From an uncultured Spirochaetota bacterium (lineage in GTDB: Bacteria > Spirochaetota > UBA4802 > UBA5550): 64,000 nt of DNA. The position numbers and the translations under genes are program-made. Location: positions 62,001 to 126,000 of the forward strand of contig CALMRZ010000028.1 of NCBI GenBank assembly GCA_937872225.1. The letters run 5' to 3'. Below are positions 27,220 to 35,505 of this stretch, piece by piece (the first letter of the stretch is position 1; each line of letters begins with the position of its first letter). The notes under the pieces are model-generated. The model ran no database searches. It had not been told where the DNA came from and saw only the letters and a program-made list of their open reading frames with translations.

Positions 27220-27570
27220 ATGGGTTTGCTGGACCAGATTACCGACATTGCAAAAAGCCTCGGGGACCAGAAGGGCGCGAACCAGGGATTGCTGGAAGGG
27301 GTCGCCGACCTGTTAAAGGGGGGCGGGCTTCGCGGCCTCGTCGATGCCTTCATGGGCAGCGGCCTTGATGAAATTATCAAATCGTGGCTGGGAACCGGGA
27401 GCAACAATCCGATAACCGCCGATCAGTTAAAAAACGCCCTGGGTCCGGAGAAGCTGGAGGAACTGGCGTCCCGTGCCGGCATCCCCGCCGACCAGGCGAC
27501 AAAAGTGCTGAAGGATATCCTGCCGGATATCATCGACCGGCTTACCCCGAACGGGAATATTCCAGAATAG
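27220..27570 (+). CDS. YidB-like (DUF937) protein
   Basis: 116 residues. Gly-rich first half with LLKGGGLRGLVDAF and GLDEIIKSWLGTGSNNPI, then ITADQLKNALGPEKLEELASRAGI and a terminal LPDIIDRLTPNG, the hallmark order of YidB proteins. Function unknown; solution structures show a helical bundle. The start at 27220 follows a good GGAGG site at 27209-27213. It is followed after 29 bases by the NamZ-type gene. Confidence 0.88.
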   Translation: MGLLDQITDIAKSLGDQKGANQGLLEGVADLLKGGGLRGLVDAFMGSGLDEIIKSWLGTGSNNPITADQLKNALGPEKLEELASRAGIPADQATKVLKDILPDIIDRLTPNGNIPE

Positions 27571-27599
27571 GCTGCCGGCCGCTCCGGCGGGGATGAGCG

Positions 27600-28772
27600 A
27601 TGCAACCAGTGGTACATACCGGCCTGGACCGTCTCCTCGCCAGGCCCGAGGCGCTTAAAGGCAGAAGGGTCGGCCTGATAGCCAACCACACGTCCGTGAG
27701 CCGAGGCATCGGGTACAGTTGGGACCTGCTGAGCGCCCGGGGCGTCATCATTGACAGGGTCTTTTCACCGGAGCACGGTCTTTTCGGCACCGAGCAGGAC
27801 CAGGTGCCGGTATCCTTCCGCATCGATTTTCCCTTTGAGATAATTAATTTATACGGCGAGACCCATGATTCCCTGGCCCCGATGGAATCGCACATTGACG
27901 GTCTTGATTGCGTTCTCTTTGACATTCAGGACGTGGGAACGCGGTATTACACCTATGTGAATACCATGGTCCTTTTCCTGAAGGCGATTCACGGCAGGGA
28001 CATCGAATTCATGGTCCTCGACCGTCCCAATCCGCTGGGCGGATGCGCCATCGAGGGGCCGGTTCTGAAAAAGGGATACGAGTCCTTCGTGGGACTGCTG
28101 CCGGTCCCGGTGAGGCACGGCCTCACGGCCGGGGAGCTAGCCCGGCTCGCCGTGGATTATTTCAAGCTGGATGTGCATCTCAGGGTGATTGAAATGTCCG
28201 GGTGGAACCGGGGCATGCTGTTTGATGAAACAGGGCTCCCCTGGGTCCCGCCGTCACCGAACATGCCGACGCTTAACACGGCCCTGGTGTATCCCGGCGT
28301 CTGCCTGTTCGAGGGTACCAGCGTATCCGAGGGGAGGGGCACCACGACTCCCTTCGAAGCGGTCGCCGCGCCGGGAATCAGGGCAGCAGACCTCTGCGCG
28401 CGCTTGAATGCCGGCAGTTTGCCGGGCGTTTTTTTCAGGCCCGTGTATGTCAGGCCGACCTTCAACAAGTTCCGCGGCGAGACCATCGGCGGGGCGTACA
28501 TCCATGTCACCGACCGCGGCCTCTTCCGGCCCTTTGAAACCGGCATAGCCATGGTCATGGCGTTCCGGGACATGATGCCCGGGTTCGAGTTTCTTTCCGG
28601 CGTGTATGAGTTCAACGATATTCATCCCGCTTTTGACCTTCTTGCCGGGGGGCCGGCAATACGCGAGCTTATCCTGGAGGGTAAACCTCTTGACCGCATA
28701 ACGGCCCTGTGGGAAAAAGAGGAAAAGGTTTTTGCCGGGCTCTCCGAAGAATATCATCTCTATCGCGTATAA
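27600..28772 (+). CDS. NamZ-type exo-beta-N-acetylmuramidase (DUF1343, GH171)
   Basis: 390 residues. Recognised by LIANHTSVSRG, VFSPEHGLFG, GLDCVLFDIQDVGTRYYTY, FMVLDRPNPLGG and LPWVPPSPNMPTL plus EGTSVSEGRGTTTPFE. Characterised members remove terminal MurNAc from peptidoglycan fragments. There is no signal peptide, so this copy would act in the cytoplasm on imported fragments, or export is by another route. No MurNAc transporter or NagZ gene lies nearby. Family assignment is strong; the exact reaction is by analogy. Confidence 0.9.
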   Translation: MQPVVHTGLDRLLARPEALKGRRVGLIANHTSVSRGIGYSWDLLSARGVIIDRVFSPEHGLFGTEQDQVPVSFRIDFPFEIINLYGETHDSLAPMESHIDGLDCVLFDIQDVGTRYYTYVNTMVLFLKAIHGRDIEFMVLDRPNPLGGCAIEGPVLKKGYESFVGLLPVPVRHGLTAGELARLAVDYFKLDVHLRVIEMSGWNRGMLFDETGLPWVPPSPNMPTLNTALVYPGVCLFEGTSVSEGRGTTTPFEAVAAPGIRAADLCARLNAGSLPGVFFRPVYVRPTFNKFRGETIGGAYIHVTDRGLFRPFETGIAMVMAFRDMMPGFEFLSGVYEFNDIHPAFDLLAGGPAIRELILEGKPLDRITALWEKEEKVFAGLSEEYHLYRV

Positions 28773-28855
28773 CATCGCGGTATATGCCTTAAGCCGCAAT
28801 CGTCCGGCAGGCGGTTCGCCGGGTGCCGCTCGGCCGTCGCAGGACGGTCCGGCGG

Positions 28856-29809
28856 TCATTCCTTGGTCAGGTCCTCGATAATTTTAAGGGATGAATGGGT
28901 GCAGCTGGTGTTGTCGTTAAAAAGCGGATCAAAGATGATGATGATTTCGGTGCGCACGTTTTTCTGGATGATGAAATAATATTCCCCGGCGAGCTTCCGC
29001 ACCAGGTCAATGCCCCTCCCTGTTTCCGAGATTAATTCGGTCACGTCTTCCTGGGTCTCCGAGGCCCTGTCCAGCAGGTTGTTCTGTTCAATGACCTTGT
29101 TGATGCTGTCAAGTATCTTCATCCTGGACAGTTTTCCGTTGTAATCGTCAATGGCTATGCCGTACCTGTCCTTCGACCGTGCGAAAAAGATATCGACGTA
29201 TTCGCCTTCACCGAGCTGCACGGCCTGGCGCTGTTTTTTTTCGTCGGTCAGGCCGTGCGAGTGATATACGGCATTGATGGCCATCTCGTTGAGAATGAGG
29301 GTCAGAGTGATCCTGTTGTCGATCGTGAAGCCCCACTTTTCTATTTCATCCGCGATGATGGATATCGCCTTTTTTATCTGCTTTGATGCGGTGATCCTGA
29401 TTTTCTTTGTCTCGATGAGGTCCGGGAGGTAGTTGTTAAGTCCGAAGATGTTCTTTTTTGTAATGAGCTTTTCGGCAAGATTGAGGATCTCCTCCTTGCG
29501 GAAGGGCTTGCACAGGACGTTCCCGATGCCTTCCTTGAAGATTACATCAAAGAAGGTGTCGATGTTCCTGTCGGTTGTCATGATGGTGGGGATGTAGGGG
29601 TAGTTTTTCGCTATGTAGTTATAGAGGTCAAAGGCATTGTCTCCCGGAAGTTCGACTTCGGACACCACAAGATCAAAGTCGATGGATTTGAGCTTTTTCA
29701 TGGCATCATAGGCGGACTCGCACAGTTCTACGTTGTAGCCGCCCTCTCTGAACATCTTGACCAGGGAATCCTTGACAATTGAAAAATCGACTATCAGAAC
29801 ATTATACAT
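28856..29809 (-). CDS. Degenerate receiver domain fused to RsbW-like HATPase
   Basis: 317 residues from the ATG at 29809. Residues 1-115 are a CheY-like receiver: Asp8, Thr78 and Lys101 (CKPF) are kept, but the phospho-acceptor position in DLVVSEVELPG is Glu51 instead of Asp (codon GAA). Residues 140-300 form a GHKL/HATPase fold with N-box LNEMAINA (Glu175, Asn179), a DDYNGKL G1-like motif and GRGIDLVRKL. This is the RsbW/anti-sigma kinase type without a dimerisation/His domain. Glu51 suggests a permanently phosphomimetic or phosphorylation-independent receiver. It may switch a sigma or anti-sigma partner. In-frame codons upstream to 29902 are likely non-coding. Confidence 0.85.
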   Translation of the reverse strand: MYNVLIVDFSIVKDSLVKMFREGGYNVELCESAYDAMKKLKSIDFDLVVSEVELPGDNAFDLYNYIAKNYPYIPTIMTTDRNIDTFFDVIFKEGIGNVLCKPFRKEEILNLAEKLITKKNIFGLNNYLPDLIETKKIRITASKQIKKAISIIADEIEKWGFTIDNRITLTLILNEMAINAVYHSHGLTDEKKQRQAVQLGEGEYVDIFFARSKDRYGIAIDDYNGKLSRMKILDSINKVIEQNNLLDRASETQEDVTELISETGRGIDLVRKLAGEYYFIIQKNVRTEIIIIFDPLFNDNTSCTHSSLKIIEDLTKE

Positions 29810-29989
29810 GCCGCAACCCGAAGGGTGAATTTCCCTCACTAGGAGGTCCGGCCTGTTATAATGCAAGAAAAATATGGAAAAAACTGCAGAAAAAGGCGTC
29901 ATCCGGCCGAAATTAATATTGAAATAATGGATCTATCTGTCATTATCTGATACCATCGGTTCCGCAACCCGCGGAAATTGGAGGAAAAG

Positions 29990-30685
29990 ATGAAAAAAGG
30001 ATTTCTTATAGCTGCAAGCCTGGTGTTTGCAGTTACCGTCGCCGGCGCTCAGGAGAAGAAAGAAAACGAACAGGAATATAAATTGTCGTCACAGACCCTG
30101 GACCAGCAGGGCGGCGCACTTGACAAGCAGATTGCCGCCTACTCGGCACGGATGGCGGAAATAATCAAGAAGTATAATCTCCTGAAGACCACCGGCATCC
30201 GTATAATCCCGTATCAGACAACCTATGTCCAGGGCGCGGATTTCATTGAAATGGAAAAATACAGTTTCATAAAAGATGACATTTATAACAGGGACGTCGT
30301 CGGGGTCCAGTCGAGAAAAATAAAGCTGTATACCAACGGTGACTCAATTTCCAGGATCGATACTGAAATTTACGATCATTATTACTGGGCCGGCACCTCG
30401 AACATCGTGCGCATCACCGACCCCAGCCCCACAACTGAAGGGACCGATGATATTACCTTTACCCATGTTGTTAATGGTAAAATGTTTTTGGAGAACAAGC
30501 GGCTGGCCGACATCAAAAATACCACCGCGTACCCGATCCGCAACGAACTGAAAAGGGAATTTCTTGTCCCGCACCTTTCGTATTTCATGAACTCCCTGCT
30601 CTTCATCGCGGAAGCCTACTACAAGGGGATGAAAGACGCCGAAGAGGGTATGACCGAGTATCTGAAAAAGGCAAAAAAATATTAA
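29990..30685 (+). CDS. Secreted protein of unknown function
   Basis: 231 residues with a signal peptide: MKKGFLIAASLVFAVTVAGA followed by a likely signal peptidase I site after AGA-Q. The mature protein is Tyr-rich with many alternating strands (for example RIDTEIYDHYYWAG), compatible with a beta-rich periplasmic fold, then C-terminal helices. No family recognised; outer-membrane lipoprotein carrier-like folds are possible but unproven. GGAGG at 29980-29984 fits the ATG at 29990. Confidence 0.8.
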   Translation: MKKGFLIAASLVFAVTVAGAQEKKENEQEYKLSSQTLDQQGGALDKQIAAYSARMAEIIKKYNLLKTTGIRIIPYQTTYVQGADFIEMEKYSFIKDDIYNRDVVGVQSRKIKLYTNGDSISRIDTEIYDHYYWAGTSNIVRITDPSPTTEGTDDITFTHVVNGKMFLENKRLADIKNTTAYPIRNELKREFLVPHLSYFMNSLLFIAEAYYKGMKDAEEGMTEYLKKAKKY

Positions 30686-30808
30686 TAGCCACATCGCAGG
30701 CCTGTAATTTTCGGAAGGACTGCCCCGGGAGGCATTCCTTCTGCTTTATATACGCACCGTGCCGTGCGCCCCAGGGCCGGTCCGGGGAGCCGGTTGCAAA
30801 TAAAATTC

Positions 30809-30835
30809 TTGACACCTGCGGGTGATAATTATGCT
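30809..30835 (+). promoter_or_regulatory. Possible sigma-70 promoter of the UDP-glucose dehydrogenase gene
   Basis: A perfect TTGACA at 30809-30814 is followed by TATGCT at 30830-30835 (spacing 15) or TGCTAT at 30832 (spacing 17). It lies about 70-90 bases before the start codon. The -10 match is only fair. Confidence 0.4.
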
Positions 30836-30902
30836 ATTCAACCTGACTGCACGTGATTCATGTGCATGATAATCACGAAAACAGACAACATCGGAGAATG
30901 TT

Positions 30903-32225
30903 ATGAAATTAGCCGTCATTGGCACGGGATATGTCGGTCTTGTCACCGGGACCTGTTTCGCTGACATGGGGAACGATGTATGGTGCATTGATATTGACGA
31001 GAAAAAAATCGAGGGGCTGAAAAACGGCGTGCTGCCGATTTATGAACCCGGCCTCGACGAACTGGTAAAAAGGAATTACGATGAGGGCCGTCTCAGGTTC
31101 ACAACAAATCTGAAGGAAGGCATCGCCGAATCGACGTATGCTTTCATAGCGGTGGGGACCCCCTCCGACGAGGACGGCTCGGCGGACCTTCAGCATGTCC
31201 TCGATGTGGCCCGTCAGATCGGCAGGTGTCTCGAAAAGTATATTGTCATCGTTGACAAATCAACGGTTCCCGTGGGAACGGCTGAAAAGGTTCGCCAGGC
31301 GGTCCGCGAAGAGCTGGACAAGCAGGGGAAAAAAGATATTTCCTTTGACGTTGTATCAAACCCGGAGTTCCTGAAAGAAGGGAACGCGGTCGAGGATTTC
31401 ATCAAGCCGGACCGCGTCATCATCGGTGCAGACAATGCCCGTGCCGCCGATCTCATGCGCGATCTTTATTCGACCTTCGTGCGCAAGGGAGACCGCGTCA
31501 TGACGATGGATATCCCTTCGGCGGAACTTACCAAATACGCGGCCAACGCGATGCTGGCGACGCGCATCAGCTTCATGAATGAATTGTCCCACCTGTGCGA
31601 GGCCTCCGGGGCTGACATCGAAAGCGTGAGGAGGGGCATCGGTTCCGACAGCAGGATCGGCACTGCATTCCTGTACGCGGGCATCGGATACGGCGGATCC
31701 TGTTTTCCCAAGGACGTCAAGGCGCTCATCTATACCCTCAAGGACTTCGGCTTCGACGCGAAGATACTCTCCGCCGTGGAGGAGGTAAACAAGGAACAGC
31801 GCAGGGCCTTCGTCAGCAAGGTCGTTAAACATATGGGGGAAAATCTCAACGGAAAAACTTTCGCGGTGTGGGGCCTTGCCTTCAAGCCGCAAACCGACGA
31901 CATGCGGGAGGCCCCGGCCATTGATATCATTACCGAGCTGAGAAAACGCGGCGCCTCGTTCAAGGCCTATGATCCCATCGCGGTTGATAACGCGCGCCAT
32001 ATCATCGGCGATGAAAAGATAGAATACGTTAAAAACAACTATGATACGCTGAAAGGAGCCGATGCCCTGTTGCTCCTCACGGAGTGGCACCACTTCCGGA
32101 AGCCCGATTTCGACAAGATCAAGTCGCTGATGAAGGCGCCGGTCATCTTCGACGGCAGGAACCAGTATGAGCCGGCGAAGATGAAGGAGATGGGGTTTAG
32201 ATACTACAGCATTGGCAGGAATTAA
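30903..32225 (+). CDS. UDP-glucose 6-dehydrogenase
   Basis: 440 residues. The N-terminal Rossmann motif GTGYVGLVTGTCFADMGNDV, VGTPSDEDGSADL, the substrate-binding EFLKEGNAV and the catalytic Cys in GYGGSCFPKDVKAL are all present, as is the C-terminal WGLAFKPQTDDMREAP. It oxidises UDP-glucose twice with NAD to UDP-glucuronate for surface polysaccharide. A GDP-mannose or UDP-HexNAc dehydrogenase is less likely given the length and motif details. Monocistronic, with a strong hairpin downstream and no polysaccharide genes beside it. Confidence 0.94.
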   Translation: MKLAVIGTGYVGLVTGTCFADMGNDVWCIDIDEKKIEGLKNGVLPIYEPGLDELVKRNYDEGRLRFTTNLKEGIAESTYAFIAVGTPSDEDGSADLQHVLDVARQIGRCLEKYIVIVDKSTVPVGTAEKVRQAVREELDKQGKKDISFDVVSNPEFLKEGNAVEDFIKPDRVIIGADNARAADLMRDLYSTFVRKGDRVMTMDIPSAELTKYAANAMLATRISFMNELSHLCEASGADIESVRRGIGSDSRIGTAFLYAGIGYGGSCFPKDVKALIYTLKDFGFDAKILSAVEEVNKEQRRAFVSKVVKHMGENLNGKTFAVWGLAFKPQTDDMREAPAIDIITELRKRGASFKAYDPIAVDNARHIIGDEKIEYVKNNYDTLKGADALLLLTEWHHFRKPDFDKIKSLMKAPVIFDGRNQYEPAKMKEMGFRYYSIGRN

Positions 32226-32264
32226 CAAGTCATCGAATTGATGCGGGGGCGCGAGTTGCTCCCG

Positions 32265-32309
32265 CCCGCCCGCCGGAAGAGTGCCTCTGGTACTCTTCCG
32301 GCGGGCGGG
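32265..32309. repeat. Perfect 18-base inverted repeat after the UDP-glucose dehydrogenase gene
   Basis: Arms at 32265-32282 and 32292-32309 are exact complements (core ccggaagagt/actcttccgg) around nine bases. The hairpin would be very stable. No T tract follows on either strand. It may end transcription by a different mechanism, or be a dispersed palindrome like the one at 4587-4635. Confidence 0.85.
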
Positions 32310-32381
32310 AACATCCTGTTTCCTGTGAGCGTGAACAACTACCGCCCCGTGCTCTATTAATGCAGTATCCCGTGAGTCATA

Positions 32382-33152
32382 TTAAATCCTCAAATTGAAA
32401 ATCCTCGCCGCGTTTGCCGTGGTTATTTCCGCGACTTTTTCGGCGCTGTCCCCGGTGATTTTCGCGGCGGCCTCCAGGTTGTACCGGATGTAGCTGGGCC
32501 TGTTTATTTCACCGCGCATCTGCACCGGGGGTATATCGGGACTGTCGGTCTCAAGCAGAAAATGGCCGGGGTAGATTTTCTTCAAAACTGCGGCGCGTTT
32601 CCTGCTGTTGCGGTAGGTGAGGGTGCCCCCCATGGAAAAAGAGAGGCCCAGGCGGATCAGTTCCGCGGCCAGCTCCGGGCTTCCGGAGAAGGCATGAATG
32701 ATCCCTCCGGCCCGGGGCGGTCCGATCCTCCTGAGTGATTCAATAAGCTCGTTGAATGCGCCCCGGCAGTGGATGATCACCGGTAAATCGGTCTCTCTGG
32801 CTGCGGCGACCTGCGCTTCAAAGAATTCCATCTGTATCGCGAAGGGCACGATCTCGCTTTTCCGGTCGAGGCCGATTTCGCCGATGGCAGACGCGCCCAG
32901 CTCCCGGGCGGCATAAAGTCCCCTGATGTCTTCCCGGTACCGCTCTTGGATATACCAGGGATGGATCCCCATGGCGAATTCCACTTCACCGAAACGTGAG
33001 GCGATCTCCCGGGAGAGGTCCCACTGGTCCGGCGTAATTGACGATGTCAGAAGCTTCACAATGCCGGCATCGCGGGCTTCGCCGATGACGCGGTCGAGGT
33101 CATTGACGAAATGTCCGCTTTCGAGATGGCAGTGGGCGTCTACGAGCTTCAC
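32382..33152 (-). CDS. TatD family metal-dependent hydrolase
   Basis: 256 residues. The metal ligands of the TIM-barrel amidohydrolase fold are visible: DAHCHLE at the N terminus, Glu in AIGEIGLD, HCRGAF, HAFSGSPEL and Asp in LLETDSPDIPP. TatD proteins are 3'-5' DNases or RNases and peptidyl-D-aminoacyl hydrolases have been reported too. The gene starts three bases after the yjbQ stop, so both are one operon. Confidence 0.93.
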   Translation of the reverse strand: MKLVDAHCHLESGHFVNDLDRVIGEARDAGIVKLLTSSITPDQWDLSREIASRFGEVEFAMGIHPWYIQERYREDIRGLYAARELGASAIGEIGLDRKSEIVPFAIQMEFFEAQVAAARETDLPVIIHCRGAFNELIESLRRIGPPRAGGIIHAFSGSPELAAELIRLGLSFSMGGTLTYRNSRKRAAVLKKIYPGHFLLETDSPDIPPVQMRGEINRPSYIRYNLEAAAKITGDSAEKVAEITTANAARIFNLRI

Positions 33153-33155
33153 GGA

Positions 33156-33575
33156 TCATTCTCCGATGATTTTGACCATGACTTTCTTGGGCCTCATGCC
33201 GTCGAATTCAGCGTAATAGATCTGCTCCCACGGGCCGAAGTCCAGCTTGCCCCCGGTGACCGCCACGACGACCTCGCGGCCCATGACGGAACGCTTGATA
33301 TGGGCGTCGCCGTTGTCCTCCCCCGTGCGGTTATGACGGTAGCGCGAAATCGGCTCATGGGGGGCCAGGCCCTCAAGGAAGTCGTCTAAATCCTGTATCA
33401 GTCCGCTTTCAGCGTCGTTGATGTATACCGAGGCGGTTATATGCATGGCATTCACCAGGCAGAGTCCGTCCCGGATCCCGCTCTTTTTCACAAGCTGTTC
33501 CACGGTGCCGGTTATATTGATATATTCGCGGCGTTTTTTTGTGTTAAAGGTGAGGTGCTCGGTAAGGGATTTCAT
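33156..33575 (-). CDS. YjbQ family protein (UPF0047)
   Basis: 139 residues from the ATG at 33575, which has GAGGAG upstream on the minus strand. Recognised by [23 protein letters not shown], the [19 protein letters not shown] segment (conserved His and Asp) and GTWEQI-like [13 protein letters not shown]. The family has weak thiamin phosphate synthase activity in some reports, but its main role is unsettled. Operon with tatD. Confidence 0.93.
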   Translation of the reverse strand: MKSLTEHLTFNTKKRREYINITGTVEQLVKKSGIRDGLCLVNAMHITASVYINDAESGLIQDLDDFLEGLAPHEPISRYRHNRTGEDNGDAHIKRSVMGREVVVAVTGGKLDFGPWEQIYYAEFDGMRPKKVMVKIIGE

Positions 33576-33932
33576 GGCATTCTCCTCGCATGGCGAAATA
33601 GGCGCCATGCCTGTTTGAAAACTTTTTAGCATGGAATGATCATATCACGCAATTAAAAATATAACAGGCAGGTTAATTTTTACATTGGTTAAACCATTGA
33701 GACGTACATGCGGATAGATGAAAAAATGGCATGATGAAAATATTTTAATTGAATTCTGACCAATAATACAGACCATGGTTTTGATCTTGATACCCTTTCG
33801 GGGACTCCGACCTTTTCATCCGGTGGCATTAATGTGCTGCTATTACAATAAAATTACCGGCCGGCCTTGATTAATATTGACAAAAAAATGCCGGATAAAA
33901 CGTAATAGTTGCTTTCAAAGAGGAGATTATTG
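33576..33932. other. Intergenic region between divergent yjbQ and glpA
   Basis: 357 bases without a gene, AT-rich. It contains the short palindrome tggttaaacca (33686-33696) and a possible glpA promoter (33877-33906). The yjbQ promoter should also be here but is not clear. Confidence 0.5.
33877..33906 (+). promoter_or_regulatory. Possible promoter of the glpAB-hdr operon
   Basis: TTGACA at 33877-33882 and CGTAAT at 33901-33906 with 18 bases between. Transcription would start about 20 bases before the TTG start codon, leaving just room for the ribosome-binding site AGGAG at 33921-33925. Confidence 0.4.
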
Positions 33933-35489
33933 TTGCGGACACAGGTTTTAGTAATCGGCGGCGGGGCTACGGGGACAGCGGTAGCACGCGATCTTGCCCT
34001 GCGCGGCGTGCAGTGCATCCTGGTGGAAAAAGGCGACCTGAACTCCGGCGCGTCGGGCGGCAATCACGGCCTTCTCCACAGCGGCGGAAGGTATGTCACC
34101 AATGACAAGGAGGCAGCCCGGGAATGCAAGCTGGAAGGCGACATCGTCAAGCGGCTGATGCCCCAGTGCGTTGAGGACACGGGGGGATTGTTTGTCGCCG
34201 TCCGTGGCGATGATGAGAAGTTCATTGCCGATTATCCCTCCCATTGCGCCGAGTGCGGGGTCCCCTGCGAGGCCATTTCGCCGCAGGAGGCCCGCGAACT
34301 CGAACCGACCCTCTCGGAAAACGTTATCGCCGCCTACAGGGTCGAGGACGCGTCGGTGGACCCGTTCAAGCTCACGCTCCTCAACATCAGCCAGGCCATA
34401 TCCCTCGGATCGCGCCGTCTCCGCAGCACGAAAGTCATAGGATTCGATATACATAATAAGAAAATAGAGCGGGTGCTGGTAAGAAATGTCAATACCGGCA
34501 ATGAATTCCACATAGAGGTCGAGCAGGTCGTGAACTGCGCCGGGGCCTGGGCGAACCAGATCACCGGGCTGGCCGGCATCGAGGTGCCCATCCAATATTC
34601 CAAGGGCACGCTCCTGGTCACGAATGACCGGATTAACTACCGCATCATTAACAGGCTCAGGAAGCCCTCCGACGCCGATATCCTGGTTCCCGGCGGCACC
34701 GTGTCCATCATCGGCACCACCTCGACCCCGGTCGAAGACCCCGATGACATTTATCCCACCGTTGAAGAAGTAGACCTTATCGTACGGGAAGGAGCGGTCA
34801 TGGTGCCGGTGCTTGAACGGAGCCGCTTTGTCCGGGCATACTGCGGCGTGCGGCCCCTCTTCGGCAAGAGCGGCGGCAGCGACGGCAGGAATGTCAGCCG
34901 CGGATTCGCGCTCCTCGACCATTCAAAAGAAAATGTCGATAACCTGACGACCATAACCGGCGGCAAGCTCACGACCTTCCGGCTCATGGCCGAGAAGACC
35001 GTCGACCTGGTTTGCCGGAAGATGGGGGTCACGGCCCCCTGCCTGACCAGGACCGAGCCGCTGCCGACGACCACCGGCGGCCAGTGGACCGAACCGGGCA
35101 TATCTCCCAAGAGATGGATGCGTTCCCATGAACCGGACGATATCATGATATGCGAATGCGAGATGGTCACCCGGAGGGCCATTGACGAGATCATCGAGTC
35201 GCTGAAAGGGCATAATGAAAAGCCGGGCCTGGTCGATATCTGCATGCGGACCCGCCTCGGCAGGGGAGCCTGCCAGGGCGCGTTCTGCGGCATGAGGGCC
35301 GCAGCCTACCTGTACGAGCGCGGCGAATTGACCGGGCGCGAGGGGATCGTCGATATCGGGAAGTTTTTCCAGGAGCGCTGGAAGGGCATACACTCAATCC
35401 TCTGGGGCGACCAGCTGATCCAGGCGGAGCTCATGGAATCAATCCACTGCGGGCTCTTCGACGAAGAGCTGTACACACCATCCAGATGA
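33933..35489 (+). CDS. glpA: Anaerobic glycerol-3-phosphate dehydrogenase subunit A
   Basis: 518 residues. FAD-binding VLVIGGGATGTAVARDLA at the N terminus, GNHGLLHSGGRYV, NCAGAWANQI and ITGGKLTTFRLMAEKTVD are typical of the GlpA/GlpD family. The C-terminal BFD-like [2Fe-2S] domain (ICECEMVT ... GRGACQGAFCGMR) marks the anaerobic GlpA type. It oxidises glycerol-3-phosphate to dihydroxyacetone phosphate. The start is a TTG at 33933, seven bases after AGGAG; no ATG is suitably placed. glpB follows after 16 bases. Confidence 0.95.
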   Translation: MRTQVLVIGGGATGTAVARDLALRGVQCILVEKGDLNSGASGGNHGLLHSGGRYVTNDKEAARECKLEGDIVKRLMPQCVEDTGGLFVAVRGDDEKFIADYPSHCAECGVPCEAISPQEARELEPTLSENVIAAYRVEDASVDPFKLTLLNISQAISLGSRRLRSTKVIGFDIHNKKIERVLVRNVNTGNEFHIEVEQVVNCAGAWANQITGLAGIEVPIQYSKGTLLVTNDRINYRIINRLRKPSDADILVPGGTVSIIGTTSTPVEDPDDIYPTVEEVDLIVREGAVMVPVLERSRFVRAYCGVRPLFGKSGGSDGRNVSRGFALLDHSKENVDNLTTITGGKLTTFRLMAEKTVDLVCRKMGVTAPCLTRTEPLPTTTGGQWTEPGISPKRWMRSHEPDDIMICECEMVTRRAIDEIIESLKGHNEKPGLVDICMRTRLGRGACQGAFCGMRAAAYLYERGELTGREGIVDIGKFFQERWKGIHSILWGDQLIQAELMESIHCGLFDEELYTPSR

Positions 35490-35505
35490 GGAGCGCTGAC
35501 CGTCA

